NCBI GenBank assembly: GCA_028753945.1
Contig: JAPNXP010000012.1
Location: forward strand, 806,001-870,000
Direction of reading: 5' to 3'
Source of the DNA: Hexactinellida sp. DTS-2022
Lineage: Eukaryota; Porifera; Hexactinellida
DNA: 64,000 bases
Position 1 is the first letter of the stretch. Every line of letters starts with the position of its first letter. Both the position numbers and the translations under genes were made by a program. Positions 53,343-64,000 of this stretch are shown one piece after another. Under the pieces are notes generated by a model that worked only from the letters and a program-made list of their open reading frames with translations, was not told where the DNA came from and did no database searches.

Positions 53343-53526
53343 TTAATAAATTATGTGATGTTTACATAAAAGAGTGAAAAATTGAATAAAATGTGATTTA
53401 CATAATGAATATTATAGTATAATAAAGAAATAACTTGAATCAACTAGTTAGTTCAATAATAAAGAAATAGTGACATAAATACAAGTCGTTCGACTTGTAT
53501 GTCACATACTAATAGAACTAAAAGAA

Positions 53527-53733
53527 CTAAAGTCCTTGCCTCTTATTACAGAGAACTAAAATATCAAAGTTATGAGTAAATGTGACAGCTATCGGAGAAA
53601 TGGACTTGCCAGGCTCGTTGCCATGTGACCCGAAACTATGCGACATGCAACCATCTAATGAATAGAAACAAATTCGGTGGTTAATACACTGGTTATTGTA
53701 ATCTGGTATAATTATGTGATCCTGGTAGTCCAC
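53527..53733 (-). pseudogene. NHL-repeat gene fragment
   Basis: A 68-codon open stretch with NHL-like wording (DYQDHIIIPDYNNQCINHRICFYS..., then a unit boundary GSHGNEPGKSISPIAV). It has no start region and no coiled coil. Upstream, to about 54130, weaker traces of the same kind appear in shifting frames. Best read as the remains of another copy of the local coiled-coil/NHL family. Confidence 0.55.
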
Positions 53734-55965
53734 ACAGAAAAACGTTCTGCGAATAGAATAAATTCAGAATACGGATTCTTCTACAGAGAAAAGTTAATAG
53801 AAATGGTTTGAAGTGAATCATGCAAGCATGGATGAGTTTTGTCCAATACTATGATAAACTTCGAAGTATACTGTTAACGTCTTGGGGAAAAGATAAGTTA
53901 TTTATTGATGTAATGAACTCATCCTCCTGGCTGAACACTTGTATACGGTGATTATTAATGTCACAAACGAGCAAATATCTGTTGGAGCATTTACAGCCAT
54001 TCCAGTTGTTCGATGCAACCTTCCGTCATCTTTGACATAACCACCAAAATGGTTAATGTAGTCACCTTTGTAAGTAAGTGTAATCGCGAACTGGTTATCC
54101 CAGCTGGAAACTACCAGTTGACCACTAATAGATTAGGCGAGTGTTTTATTGAATTGATGTTAATATTGTTTCAGCTATATCTGAGGATGCGGTTGGCGGC
54201 ATCACGTTATGTCATTATTTCCCATGAATGTTCTGTGACAAAGTGGATGGTACCCACTCGGTATCACTCCCTGGAGTCGTGTGAGGTCGGCGAGAGGGCC
54301 GGCCTAGGTGTGCGCTGACACGCGAAGGGAAATAAGGAATATTGCTAGGTCAGGCACACCTTTCGTAGGGTTTCGTACTGGAGGTACCGGGATAAAGGAG
54401 TGGACCGTCCTGCTGATGAGCCTATGGAGGGCCGAAACCAAAAGTGGTGGCGACACCACTTGGAACAACGAACTGTCTCGGTGGCTGTGCATAAAGTGAG
54501 GCCCCATAGCTTCCTGACTGTTCCCAAGAGGTGTTACCAGCCTGAACCTTTTGCAAAATTGTTTCTGCAGAAATGGGGCTACAATATCTAAAAGACGATT
54601 CCTAGAAGCTAAACTAATGAACATGGGATAATTTGGAATTATATCTCAAAGCTACAGCTTTCTGATAATTACAAAAAGAATCAGCACCTGTATCACAACA
54701 ATATTTATGCATATCATGGCAATTATCATTATTAGCTGCTAAATGGTAAATAACTCATAACAAAAATTCCCGTAATTCATTTAAAAAACCACCTATTTTA
54801 ATTTTACTACAAAACCATATAGAAATGTAATATTATCTACTAGTTGCGGGCTAAGGTATAGGGCATTCATAATCTAGAAAGGAGTGGAGTCTAATCTAAG
54901 AATGCGAATAGACGTACTCACTAAACGTTTCTTGCAATACAGTAATACAGTGGATGCCGATTATAAGCACATCATGATCGTCGGAAACTGCACTTGATGT
55001 GCTTAGAACCGGCATGTTTTATAACCGACATAAATTATATAGGGTATATGGCAACCGTTTTCCAACATAGTGTTCCTATATCCGATATGTTTATATAACC
55101 GGTGTGCTTATATCCGATATCTACTACTGTATCAATATAAAAACTAATGTAACAAATCTGGGTTGTTTGATTTAAATAAAAAAAGTCTGACTTTTTTGAT
55201 TTTTCTCAACCCTGGACTAAAAATAATAAAGAATGATCGCGGTCTTGATCCTGATCTAACCAATAATTGTCGATCTCGATCTCGTGATTGTGTGCTGTAC
55301 AAGTTATTGCACCTAATATAAAATATTTTAGGATGCACCTAAACAGTAAGCATAAAAGATTGTCAAAATAGTGGAAGCCTTTTCTACCTGAAATGCAGCC
55401 CAATCAGCTCAATTTCTTCACCAAAAGACACGGCATAACCCAGCCAATATGCTCCAATGAGCCCTTAAAAAGTGGGGCGGTAATGCCAGCCCAGCCACAG
55501 GTACAGTGGTGTTCGCCTAATAAGTAATAAGAATTGCTCTAACAGCAATATATTGCTCTATTAAAAGAGATGAGGTATTAAAAACCGCATTTATAATTGT
55601 CATATAAACTAACTTCCAAATGTCACAATAGGGGTAAACAAGTATGCTGAACATGAATTTCGCATTTATACATTTATAATATGAATATTTATTGTTGTTT
55701 ACTAAAAAGGTAACAAATTAATGAAAATTCAAAACATAGAAGTCAGCTTTCAACGGGTATTATAGGTAAACATTAAAGTATGGAAATGGTAGGAAAGGAA
55801 GTTTAACTAACTCTATCATCAATTGTTTACCGAAGGGCTCGTTAACTTTATGTCTTGAGAAATCCATCAAACAATAATCTGCTATACGAGGACTATGAAG
55901 ACTAACTACTGATATGCATCCGAAGTCGCATAGCATAATCTATTCAAGTAATATTTTTTTGGAAT
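53734..55965. other. Intergenic with GC-richer block and pogo-like MITE
   Basis: About 54240-54600 is GC-richer than its surroundings and has overlapping short ORFs on both strands, none recognisable. It contains the hairpin aagtggtggcgacaccactt (54444-54463). A pogo-like MITE follows at 54948-55129. The ORFs at 55144-55403 look random. Confidence 0.4.
54948..55129. mobile_element. Pogo-like MITE, TA-flanked
   Basis: Begins cagtggatgccgattataag and ends cttatatccgatatctactactg; TA on both sides. Inner phrases gcttagaaccggcatg and taaccggtgtgcttat echo each other. Confidence 0.7.
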
Positions 55966-56844
55966 TCACCAAAACGGACGGAAGTGATTAATATGAAACT
56001 TCTGAACTTGCTTCGAGTCCCTCGTACACGCGCTAATCAGATAACCTCTTTTGTCCACCAACAGGCCAGTTGGGTTGACAAAGAGGTTTACTGAATTCTT
56101 TTCACTCCCGATTTTCCTTATAATATCCCCACGCATGTTTATATGGCAAATGCAGTGTCTCTTGTAATCTGACAGCCAAATCATACCCATATCGTCTATC
56201 ACGAAGAAGGACGGATTTCCTACGTCACCTAGTAATCCCTGGTTGCTCGACACGACGCTCTTTACCAGCACTCCCTCCTTGCTGAAGAAGTGCAGACACA
56301 CCAGCTCGCCAGTCACAACAATAACAAACTTGTCCGTCAGTTTCACATCGAATGGCTTGCTAATGTGCGCGAATATGTGAGGGAGGTCGTCATAGCGCTT
56401 TATCTTGCCTCCTCCGTAGTCGCACACGAACACTGAGTCCTGCTGTTTGTCATACGTCACGCCGATGGGCTGAGTGAACCTCTCTGTTCCCTCCGAACTG
56501 TTGGTCTCGCTCAGCTGAGTTACTTCATCTCCGTCTAGCGTGAACAAAGCCAGTGTGTGCGCGCCCCAGTTGCATACAAACAGCACGTTATTTCCTATGC
56601 ACATGCCAGCCGGGGCAGCGAGCGATTTCCGAGAGCCGAATGTAAACTCTGGCTCTAGATTTGGCGAAAACACGTGTATCATGTGTATACCCGCGTCAGC
56701 AATGTAAATAAGCTCCGACTCGAAATCCTGCGTAATTCCCCTGGGACTCATCAGGGACTTTCTTGAGGAATATTTTTTCTCGTTTGTAACTGTAGGTTTC
56801 AAATACTGGGGTCTCGGTCTAATTAACATTCCTAATAAGACCAT
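55966..56844 (-). CDS. NHL-repeat protein (propeller part)
   Basis: A 292-residue ORF. NHL-like units: MSPRGITQDFESELIYIADAG, LAAPAGMCIGNNVLFVCNWG, FTQPIGVTYDKQQDSVFVCD, GNPSFFVIDDMGMIWLSDYK and FVNPTGLLVDKRGYLISAC. That gives about five to six blades. The N-terminal coiled coil of its relatives at 13.5 and 33 kb is missing. Either an upstream exon was not detected, or this is a truncated family member. It has a higher GC content than the surrounding DNA, which supports coding. The start is uncertain (MVLLGML or the next Met). Confidence 0.75.
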   Translation of the reverse strand: MVLLGMLIRPRPQYLKPTVTNEKKYSSRKSLMSPRGITQDFESELIYIADAGIHMIHVFSPNLEPEFTFGSRKSLAAPAGMCIGNNVLFVCNWGAHTLALFTLDGDEVTQLSETNSSEGTERFTQPIGVTYDKQQDSVFVCDYGGGKIKRYDDLPHIFAHISKPFDVKLTDKFVIVVTGELVCLHFFSKEGVLVKSVVSSNQGLLGDVGNPSFFVIDDMGMIWLSDYKRHCICHINMRGDIIRKIGSEKNSVNLFVNPTGLLVDKRGYLISACTRDSKQVQKFHINHFRPFW

Positions 56845-58879
56845 TATAATAGAGTTTGAATATATTATTTCTAATACATATGATTCGACAAAGTACTGCT
56901 ATATAATTCAAGAAAGTTGTAGATAGACACCTGATATCCAGTGAATAGAATAATCAAATATCTACGTGGCACCTGTAAAGCCGTCTAACTACTAACGATA
57001 TAATTGTTGTCAAACCCTCCAAATTAGCTGATATCTACTCATCCCATTCAAATAGACCAGATCCTACTAGATTGGAATTTATTCAAAGCATTACTAAAAT
57101 GAAAGATCGAGCTACAAATTCTGAAGACAGTACGAGATCGATATTCGCTAGTGGAGTGGGAACAATGAGTAACTCAGGTATCTGTTTGATTCTGTGAAAC
57201 GTACAATATACGTCGTCGTTAAAATATTCTACAACAGATAATGTCAGTAAACTACAATGGCCGAGGAAATCTTCATAGCAGAGAAATACAAATACGTATA
57301 CACTAAAAGGACAGCCATTTTTGTTATTTGACTCAGGGATTGGCGATATAAATAGGTTCTTGATCTTTGGAAGTCCTAAAATGCTCTCACTATTGCGTGA
57401 TGCAAGCAATTGTTTGCTGACGGAACTTTTAAAGTTGTACCCAACTACCCAGCCAATTCTTCACAAAATTTCTCACACCTCGCCAAGTTATGACGTCATT
57501 AATATACCTTCTATGTATAACAATCCCATCTTATGTAAACAAGTTTAACTTAATACGAACTCTGGGTAAAGCGAACAAATTTCACCGTCCGTTAGTGTTC
57601 GTATTAACGAGGTCCTATATATTCTGATGGAGGGAATTATACGAATATATCTGCAATCAAACGGTCAGTTACAGACTGAATCTGACTGATACATTAGGAT
57701 GTACATAGTATTAGGGGTATGCAATGGTAGGACTATGAGACGCATAATCCCATACACCTAATGTTCTAAATTTATAGTTCCATACAAGGGTTTATCTAGG
57801 TGCCAGCCAGGCATCGGTTGAGGTGCAAAAGTGCTTGCAGTGTGATTCCATTTAGGTGCCGGGTTGGCACTTAATTTGGTGCCAGGTCTCTGACAAGATT
57901 TTTGCTCATACAAATTCCTGGATAAATCCCTGTTTGGGTACAGTACATATTTTACTTCCTTCAAATTATGCCTCATAATTGAATTATACCGATTATGTAT
58001 TATGGCTGACACTTTTAGGGTGCCATAAGATATAACTTCTATAAAAAAAGTTCCGGCCTAGAAATCCTAAATAAACCCCTGTTCCATACTTAAGGTCTAT
58101 GGGCTGTTGTTGAAATGGGACAAGGGCAGGGTATATCTAGGATTTTATTGGGCGGCACTTTTTTTATAGAAGTTAAATCTTTATGGCACCCTAAAGGTGT
58201 CAGCCATAATACATAATCGGCATAATTTGAAGGAGGTAAAATATGTACGATACCCAAAATGAATTATCCAGGAATTTCTATGAACACAATTCTTGTCAGA
58301 GACCTGGCACCAAATTGAGTGCCAAACAGGTGCCTAAATATAATCACACTGCAAGCACCATTATTTCTCAACCGATGCCTGGCTGGCACCTAGATAAACC
58401 CCTGACAGGGGTATCTATTGAGACGGTCCCCTGGTGTCCCTACTTGCTAGAGTAGAGTAGAAATATGGAATCATTAAAGGTGTGTTTTTGGTTGAGGTTT
58501 GTATTCAGAATAAAAGTATAATATTAAGTGAAATTGAAATATCATTACACTCGAGTTCATTACGGTATTTTCTGTTTCAAAACAACAACTGTTTTCTTTT
58601 AGTTTCACAAATAAACACTTTCTATTTGAAATAAGTAGCTAATACACTTTCTATATGAAGTAAGTATCTAATACACTGTCTATATGAAGTAATGGAGTCT
58701 CAAGGATACAATTAAATGGAGTTAAATAATTAGCTAATAGCCTGAAAGCTTTCAATACAATACTGTATTTCTGTATTAAGTAATTGTAACTAGCATGTTT
58801 CCTAGTGTAGTTCGAAACATATAAATACTAGAGCGATAGAATAGGAAACAAAATCTAAACAAAACTGAAAAGCAAACAA
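56845..58879. other. Intergenic, one large foldback element
   Basis: No gene recognised. The short ORFs at 57083-57409 and 57321-57548 overlap on opposite strands. At about 57470-57500 a Helitron-like phrase tctcacacctcgccaagtta recurs, followed by a pogo-like end at 57545-57612. Confidence 0.45.
57785..58403. mobile_element. Foldback element with ~280-bp arms
   Basis: Left end caagggtttatctaggtgcc, right end ggcacctagataaacccctg. Matching inner phrases: ggtgccaggtctctgacaag / cttgtcagagacctggcacc and tgtattatggctgacac / tgtcagccataatacat. ORFs 57758-58012 and 58243-58455 are the same sequence read from the two arms. Confidence 0.85.
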
Positions 58880-60946
58880 ATGGCAACACAACAAAGTTCC
58901 GAATTAAAGACTGAAGAAGAAAAGCTGATTGGTCAGTACCAACAGAGACTGAAATCCTTTAAATCCATCAACATTAGTAAAATCGGTTCGGAAGGTTTGG
59001 AGCTAGTATGCGACGGATTGCAAATGGAAATAACTACACTGCACAGCAAGAAGGCTGCCATACTATCAAAGCAGACACGAGCCTCTATAGAGGATAGCTA
59101 TCGAGTGATAATACAGCTGTACAGAGATATAGCGAGTGCTACTCGTGATATGGATATGATGTGTTCACTACTAACAGGAAAAATAACTAAAAGAACTTGT
59201 AAAGAAGTGGGAATACAACTAATGAAAGCAAATGTGGTGTTTGAAAAGTTACAGCAGAACAAAAGTATGAAAGAAACCATGAAACAAACTCTGTTAGAAA
59301 AGTTTGATACCAAAATGCAGAAAATTACGAATTACTTCATCAACAACCGTTTCCCAGATGAAATCAGAGACAGCATATTCCTGATAGAGAGCACACTAGC
59401 TGAGCCCGAGCTATGGACGCTACCTACCATGATCATGTGGAGGGAAACCGCTAAGGAGAAAATAAGAAAGATTCAGTTCAATAAAGAACACCCAAAGACT
59501 TCAATCCCAGCAATAATACTCGATAATGTTATCACAAAGTATCAGTCACTGATCAAGCAACTGCAAGCTGAGATCCTAAAGCTAAGAACCTACCCTATAC
59601 CGTGCCCTGGTGTTCTTATGTTATGAGACAGGGAATGACACACGTTATAAAAGGGGAATTCATATTCTTCGTGCATCCTGGAATAGAGGAGGACATGAGA
59701 CCTCTGAACCTGTCCGATAGGGACCTACTGCCCGGGGGGATATCCCGTCAGGAATACGACACTCGTCTTAACAGGGTAAATACAGAGACTGCATTTGTGA
59801 TTCGAAAGCTAGAAGATACTAATGCGAGCGATATGGAAGAACATCTTAAATGGTTTGAGGGTGCTTATGAGGCAATTGAGGAGATGTAAACTTCGCTTTC
59901 ACAGAACTGAGAGATCTGTATAGAGACGCACGGAGCCTTGAGTACTTTGTTGACAAGAACCAAGATGATGAGCTGCTGAAGGAAATATACGACCTTGTTC
60001 TTAGAAAAATACGACACTTTATCGACAACAGGATCGACATTCCTTCGGTAGCCATTGACATTCGTAATAACCCAATTGCAACAGCTCCGCCAATGGAAGA
60101 GAGGAACATACACACGGCGTCTGGCATTGATAGAGGAGGGGATTGGAAGATCAATTTAGTCACACCAGCTTCTGTTGTTGTAGTTAGAGATACAGTGATA
60201 GTAGCAGATGGATACGGACACAGAGTATCACGGTATAGAAAAGTAATCTATGGTGCGTGGCTTCCTGTTATAGCGACGAATACGATACACCTGTGTCACT
60301 AACCTACTTCAAGGGATCCCTATATGTAAGCTACAAAGATATATTATTACCATTTACACTAACATGGGAAGGTTCTAAGATAGATGACATGGATGACAAG
60401 ACTCCAATTGCTATCCCGTAGATAAGCTGCACAGCAAGCAATGAAGATAATCTCTATGTGGGGACTGTAGCACCGAGTCTGCTGCTGATTAATACGGACA
60501 CCAACAGCGTAGAGAGAGAGTACCCTCTGCAGGTTATGCGCTACGAGACCAGCCACAAGAAAGCGAGCAGATATCCGTGGTTGCAGGACATGAAAGCTGT
60601 CAGTGATGTCATTGTCTGTCTCTTCACGGGGTCTCCATCTCCTCTCCAGGTGTTCTCCTTCGAAGGAGAACTCATTCGGTCCGTAATAATAGAAAGCCAG
60701 ATTACAGAGGCGTACCACTTTGCTGTCTACAATAATGCAGTCACGGGGGAGATGAGATATTACATCTCAGACTTTTGGGACAATGCCATAAAGGTGTTTG
60801 ATACAAAAGGTGTGTACATAGAGAGTATCCTCGAGGAGGGAACAGAACTGTGTCAGATCTCCAGGCCGACAGGAGTATTCGTAGAGGATTCAGGCTACAT
60901 AACGTACTGTGACATGAAGGAGAACAACTGCATACAGAGACTCTGA
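58880..60946 (+). pseudogene. Coiled-coil/NHL pseudogene, multiple frame breaks
   Basis: Starts MATQQSSELKTEEEKLIGQY at 58880 with a long helical, charged region (248 codons). The frame shifts near 59600, again near 59882 and again near 60295; an in-frame TAG follows at about 60418. The C-terminal frame (60458-60946) has NHL-like units, for example MRYYISDFWDNAIKVFDTKG and ISRPTGVFVEDSGYITYCD. Summed, it would be about 690 codons, longer than the other family members because of the extended helical part. Small introns cannot explain the breaks well, since homologous protein continues immediately across them. Confidence 0.75.
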
Positions 60947-61378
60947 TGCATGCTACTGCAATGACAGCTATATCTATTATTATTCCCCTGTATGTATCTA
61001 CTTTTGTTAGTATTTAGTTGTTAATAAACAAACTCCTCTCAATCAGTTCATATTATAATCACTGTTACATTAAGAGCTATAGCAAGTACACAACTGCCAC
61101 AATAAGGTATTCTATGTAGTCTAGCTATCAGGAGGGTTAACTTATTAACATACTAGCAACAAATTAGTTAGTGTTTAGGAATCCAATCTTATTTCCGCTT
61201 ATAACATATGCAGACTCATCAATACAACACTGTTCGGTCCCTTCAAAGCCTTCTAATAAGACGCCAATTAACAGTATAATTAAGAGTTTGGGATTAATCA
61301 GAATTGACTAAGTTTTACTATCGTTTATTGTAAAATTATTATTATAAAGTAACTAAATGAGATACAAGAAAAACATAT
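60947..61378. other. Spacer, no gene seen
   Basis: AT-rich sequence between the NHL pseudogene and the MITE cluster. Nothing recognised. Confidence 0.4.
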
Positions 61379-61501
61379 AAAAATCTAAAATTACAGCTGT
61401 GCCGAGAGTATGTTACTTTGAAGGCACTATCTTTTGGTGGTTGGTCGTTTAAGTGCCTCCAAAAGAACATACTATTGGCACAGCTGTAATTTTAGATTTT
61501 T
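61379..61501. mobile_element. Palindromic MITE family A, copy 4
   Basis: Arms aaatctaaaattacagctgt and acagctgtaattttagattt, inner ggcactat / aagtgcctcc. It directly abuts the tandem array that follows. Confidence 0.8.
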
Positions 61502-62118
61502 ACTGTGCCGATTATACTTTAGTATATTGGCCCAGTTCTAATCTTACTGCCTTTAATATTATTATTATTATTATTATTACTGTGCCGACTATAGTATAGT
61601 GGCCCAGTATTGAAATCACTGCCTGTATTTCTATATTATTATTATTACTGTGCCGACTATACTATAGTATTATAGTGGCCCAGTTCTAATCTTACTGCCT
61701 TTATTACTATGCCGACTATACTATAGTATAGTGGCCCAGTTCTAACCTTACTGCCTTTATTACTGTACCGACTATACTATAGTATAGTGGCCCAGTATTG
61801 GTCTTAGTGCCTTAGTTATTACTGTGCCGACTATACTATAGTATAGTGGCCCAGTATTGGTCTTAGTGCTTTGGTTGGTAATTATTATTACTGTGCCGAC
61901 TATACTATAGTATAGTGGCCCAGTTCTAATCTTACTGCCTTTATTACTGTGCCGACTATACTATAGTATAGTGGCCCAGTATTGGTCTTAGTGCCTTAGT
62001 TATTACTGTGCCGACTATACTATAGTATAGTGGCCCAGTATTGGAATCACTGCCTTTATTACTGTGCCGACTATACTATAGTATAGTGGCCCAGTTCTAA
62101 TCTTACTGCCTTGGTATA
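61502..62118. repeat. Tandem array of a palindromic MITE end, ~10 copies
   Basis: Each unit has ctgtgccgac + CTATACTATAGTATAG + tggcccagt, then either tctaatcttactgcctt or attggtcttagtgcctt. Units start near 61507, 61583, 61650, 61691, 61766, 61825, 61897, 61949, 62008 and 62061, with irregular spacing of about 41-76 bp. The same module ends the dispersed family C elements, so this looks like amplification of one element end. Confidence 0.9.
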
Positions 62119-62299
62119 TTATTAATCCGTAGCTCATCCACAGAAGAGAGTTTTATTAACTAAGAACTGAAATTTTAAGGATATGTGTCTCATGGGTTAC
62201 AGATGTGCACCTGGGGTCACGATTTTTAATTACATTTTTTTGGACACATTTTTAAACCTGTTTAATGTTGGAAAAAGAACAATAAATAGTGCGCGAAAA

Positions 62300-62740
62300 T
62301 TCAATTTATTTGCATTCGATAGAGAATTAAATTCTACACCTTTTCACAGTGCACGAATTTTCAAATTGGGCTTCGTTTGCGCCACAATTGAGTTGCAAAT
62401 TTCCTTTGTTTACTAACACTTCAGTTCAATTAAAGTGTTATATCTAAATCTATTGTTTCGACTCGTGATTATTTTATTGATTCAACTTGTGAGATCGAGT
62501 AGGCTTCTATTTTCTAATTGAAAATTAAGATTATAAATTCCATATCAACGACAGATTATGTGATTATATTTCCATCTGCAAGAATACTCTTGCACTATTA
62601 ATATACTGACGTAATTAATTATAAAATTAATTGGCTCTGTGTTTAACTTATAGAGACGGTTCCAATTAGATTATTGGGGTTATTGGGGTTATCGAGAGCG
62701 CTGAATTCAAACATGATAGTGAAATAAAATTTAAATGAAT
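62300..62740 (+). repeat. Dispersed repeat family J, copy 2
   Basis: Shares with 63521-63900: agagaattaaattctacacc, ttttcacagtgcacgaattt, tgtttactaacacttca, gattcaacttgtgagatcga and gtaggcttctatttt. A reverse copy of the first part lies at 21190-21365. Confidence 0.75.
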
Positions 62741-63198
62741 AATAATTGCAAATAATTGAACTTCATTTATTTTGATGTACATAATAATGGTGCTAAATAA
62801 TTAATAAATTAATGAAATATTTATACTAATTAAGTAAATATAATTAATCTCAGAGATTATAGAAGATAGAAACAAATTTCAAATTTATCAATTGATCCTT
62901 ATGCCACGTAGCTCCTCTACAAATGTGTCTTGACATCCTGAGGATTGATGACATCATAAAAAAAATGTGTTTACACAATTTTGTGAATTCTATATTTCGA
63001 ATGGGTTGGTTGGTGTTGGGTGATCACCCAACACACACATAAAAAATGCTGGCTCATCACTTATTATATTCTACTGAAACTTGAATATCTTTGAATTGAA
63101 GTGAGCTAAAACGAAACTTCCACCGCTCTAAGGGTCGTTGCCTTCCGAAACACCTCTCTGAGATAATTTAACACCTTCATAGTGATGATGTCATGGCG

Positions 63199-63325
63199 AA
63201 AAAAATCCAAAATTGCAGCCTGTGCCGACAGCATGTTCCTTTGGAGGCACTATCAATAAACCACAAACAAAATATAGTGCCACCAAAGGAACATGCGTCG
63301 GCACAGCTGCAATTTTGGATTTTTA
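63199..63325. mobile_element. Palindromic MITE family A, copy 5
   Basis: Arms aaaatccaaaattgcagcct and cagctgcaattttggatttt, inner ggaggcactat / atagtgccacc. Confidence 0.8.
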
Positions 63326-63520
63326 TTCTATATTTTTTCTCCGTAGACGGTGCCCTGGCCAGACCTTTATAACTGATGGGCTGAAACTTGGCATGTAAGT
63401 GCGTCTGGACCGTCGAATTTGCACCTGTGGTTACGAATTTTGATCAAATTATTTTAATACCTATTTAAACTCATAAAATGAAATAATTATTTTTTAGCTT
63501 GATAAATTTTACATGTACGG

Positions 63521-63900
63521 ATAGAGAATTAAATTCTACACCTTTTCACAGTGCACGAATTTTAAATTGGGTTTCGTTTGTGCCACAATAGAGTTGTAAA
63601 TTTCCTTTGTTTACTAACACTTCAATTCAATTGAAAGTGTTAAATCTAATTCCATTGTTTCATCTTGTAATAATTATATTGATTCAACTTGTGAGATCGA
63701 GTAGGCTTCTATTTTGAAACCTAAGATTTTACATTCCACAACAACGACAGATTAAGTGATTATATTTATTTCTGCGAGAATATTCTTGCACAATTAATGT
63801 ACTGACGTAATTAATTATAATTAATTCAGTCAGTATATTACTTATATAGATGCTTCCAAATTGTTTATTAGGGGTTATCGAGAGTGCGGAATTAGGATTT
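63521..63900 (+). repeat. Dispersed repeat family J, copy 3
   Basis: Direct repeat of 62300-62740 with scattered differences and small deletions; ends in gttatcgagagtgcgga versus gttatcgagagcgctga. Confidence 0.75.
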
Positions 63901-64000
63901 GATAACCAAATTAATTAATTAATTATTTATGACAAAATAATTTAACTTAATAATTGTAAGTTGACATTGAAATTGGTGTTATATTATAAATAATATTAAT

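Larger units (their letters stand above)
62119..64000. other. Repeat-rich end of window, no gene seen
   Basis: 62119-62290 is the remainder of a family C element (catgggttacagatgtgcacctggg). Two family J copies lie at about 62300-62740 and 63521-63900, in direct orientation about 1.2 kb apart, with a family A MITE (63199-63325) between them. The ORFs at 62183-62416 and 63213-63398 fall in these repeats. Confidence 0.6.

Noticed and set aside
54413-54438. Hammerhead-ribozyme-like core: ctgatgag ... cgaaac, next to a strong hairpin at 54444-54463
   Set aside because: The flanking sequences do not form the required stems I and III next to a UH cleavage site in either topology, and stem II is weak. 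Probably chance; a covariance-model search would settle it.
54304-54624. 106-codon minus-strand ORF in the GC-richer block
   Set aside because: It overlaps several other short ORFs on both strands, with no homology I recognise and no splice or start context.

Overview
This is eukaryotic, almost certainly metazoan, nuclear DNA. Evidence: spliceosomal introns with GT-AG borders; an AP-4 adaptor beta subunit, a 14-3-3 protein, a PRPF3 spliceosome protein, SH3, TRAF-like and coiled-coil/NHL proteins; a THAP-domain P-element transposase. Coding exons are GC-rich and sit in an AT-rich background crowded with short DNA transposons. Species cannot be read from the sequence. The AP4B1 and PRPF3 homologues are unusually intron-poor. 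A non-bilaterian or other invertebrate would fit, but I do not commit to a clade.

Layout. 0.9-7 kb (minus): intronless AP4B1, then a two-exon 14-3-3 gene. 9.2-19.2 kb (minus): a five-exon gene for a roughly 1,387-residue protein with an N-terminal helical region, a ubiquitin-like fold, an SH3 domain, a long disordered part and a degenerate RhoGAP-like C-terminus. Its fourth intron hosts a complete coiled-coil/NHL gene on the opposite strand. Its first intron carries fourteen 84-bp tandem repeats that are in frame with exon 2, each repeating the exon-2 splice acceptor. 21.5-25.1 kb: a P-element/THAP9-type transposon with 224-bp inverted ends and a 7-bp target duplication. 25.4-30.9 kb (minus): a TRAF-like protein, then PRPF3 with a 50-codon ORF just upstream. 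31-35 kb: a tandem duplication of a coiled-coil/NHL gene, one copy intact and one broken; a Harbinger-like MITE landed in one copy and the other preserves the empty site. 35.9-37.6 kb: a decayed class C beta-lactamase-like gene containing a perfect 84-bp palindrome. 37.6-48 kb: layers of nested transposons and no convincing gene. 48.4-53.1 kb (minus): an inferred 13-exon gene whose 3' half is a ladder of duplicated 51-87-nt exons encoding a Gln/Gly-rich low-complexity protein. 53.5-61 kb: further NHL copies (one ORF, two pseudogenes). 61-64 kb: palindromic MITEs and a tandem array.

How it fits together. The conserved genes are ordinary housekeeping neighbours (vesicle sorting, phosphoprotein binding, splicing) with no operon-like logic. 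The lineage-specific signal lies in (a) a local expansion and decay of B-box-less coiled-coil/NHL genes, (b) two genes in which tandem duplication has multiplied splice-site modules in frame, and (c) many young MITEs whose target duplications can be read exactly. All exon joins are inferred from frame and splice consensus; there are no transcript data.
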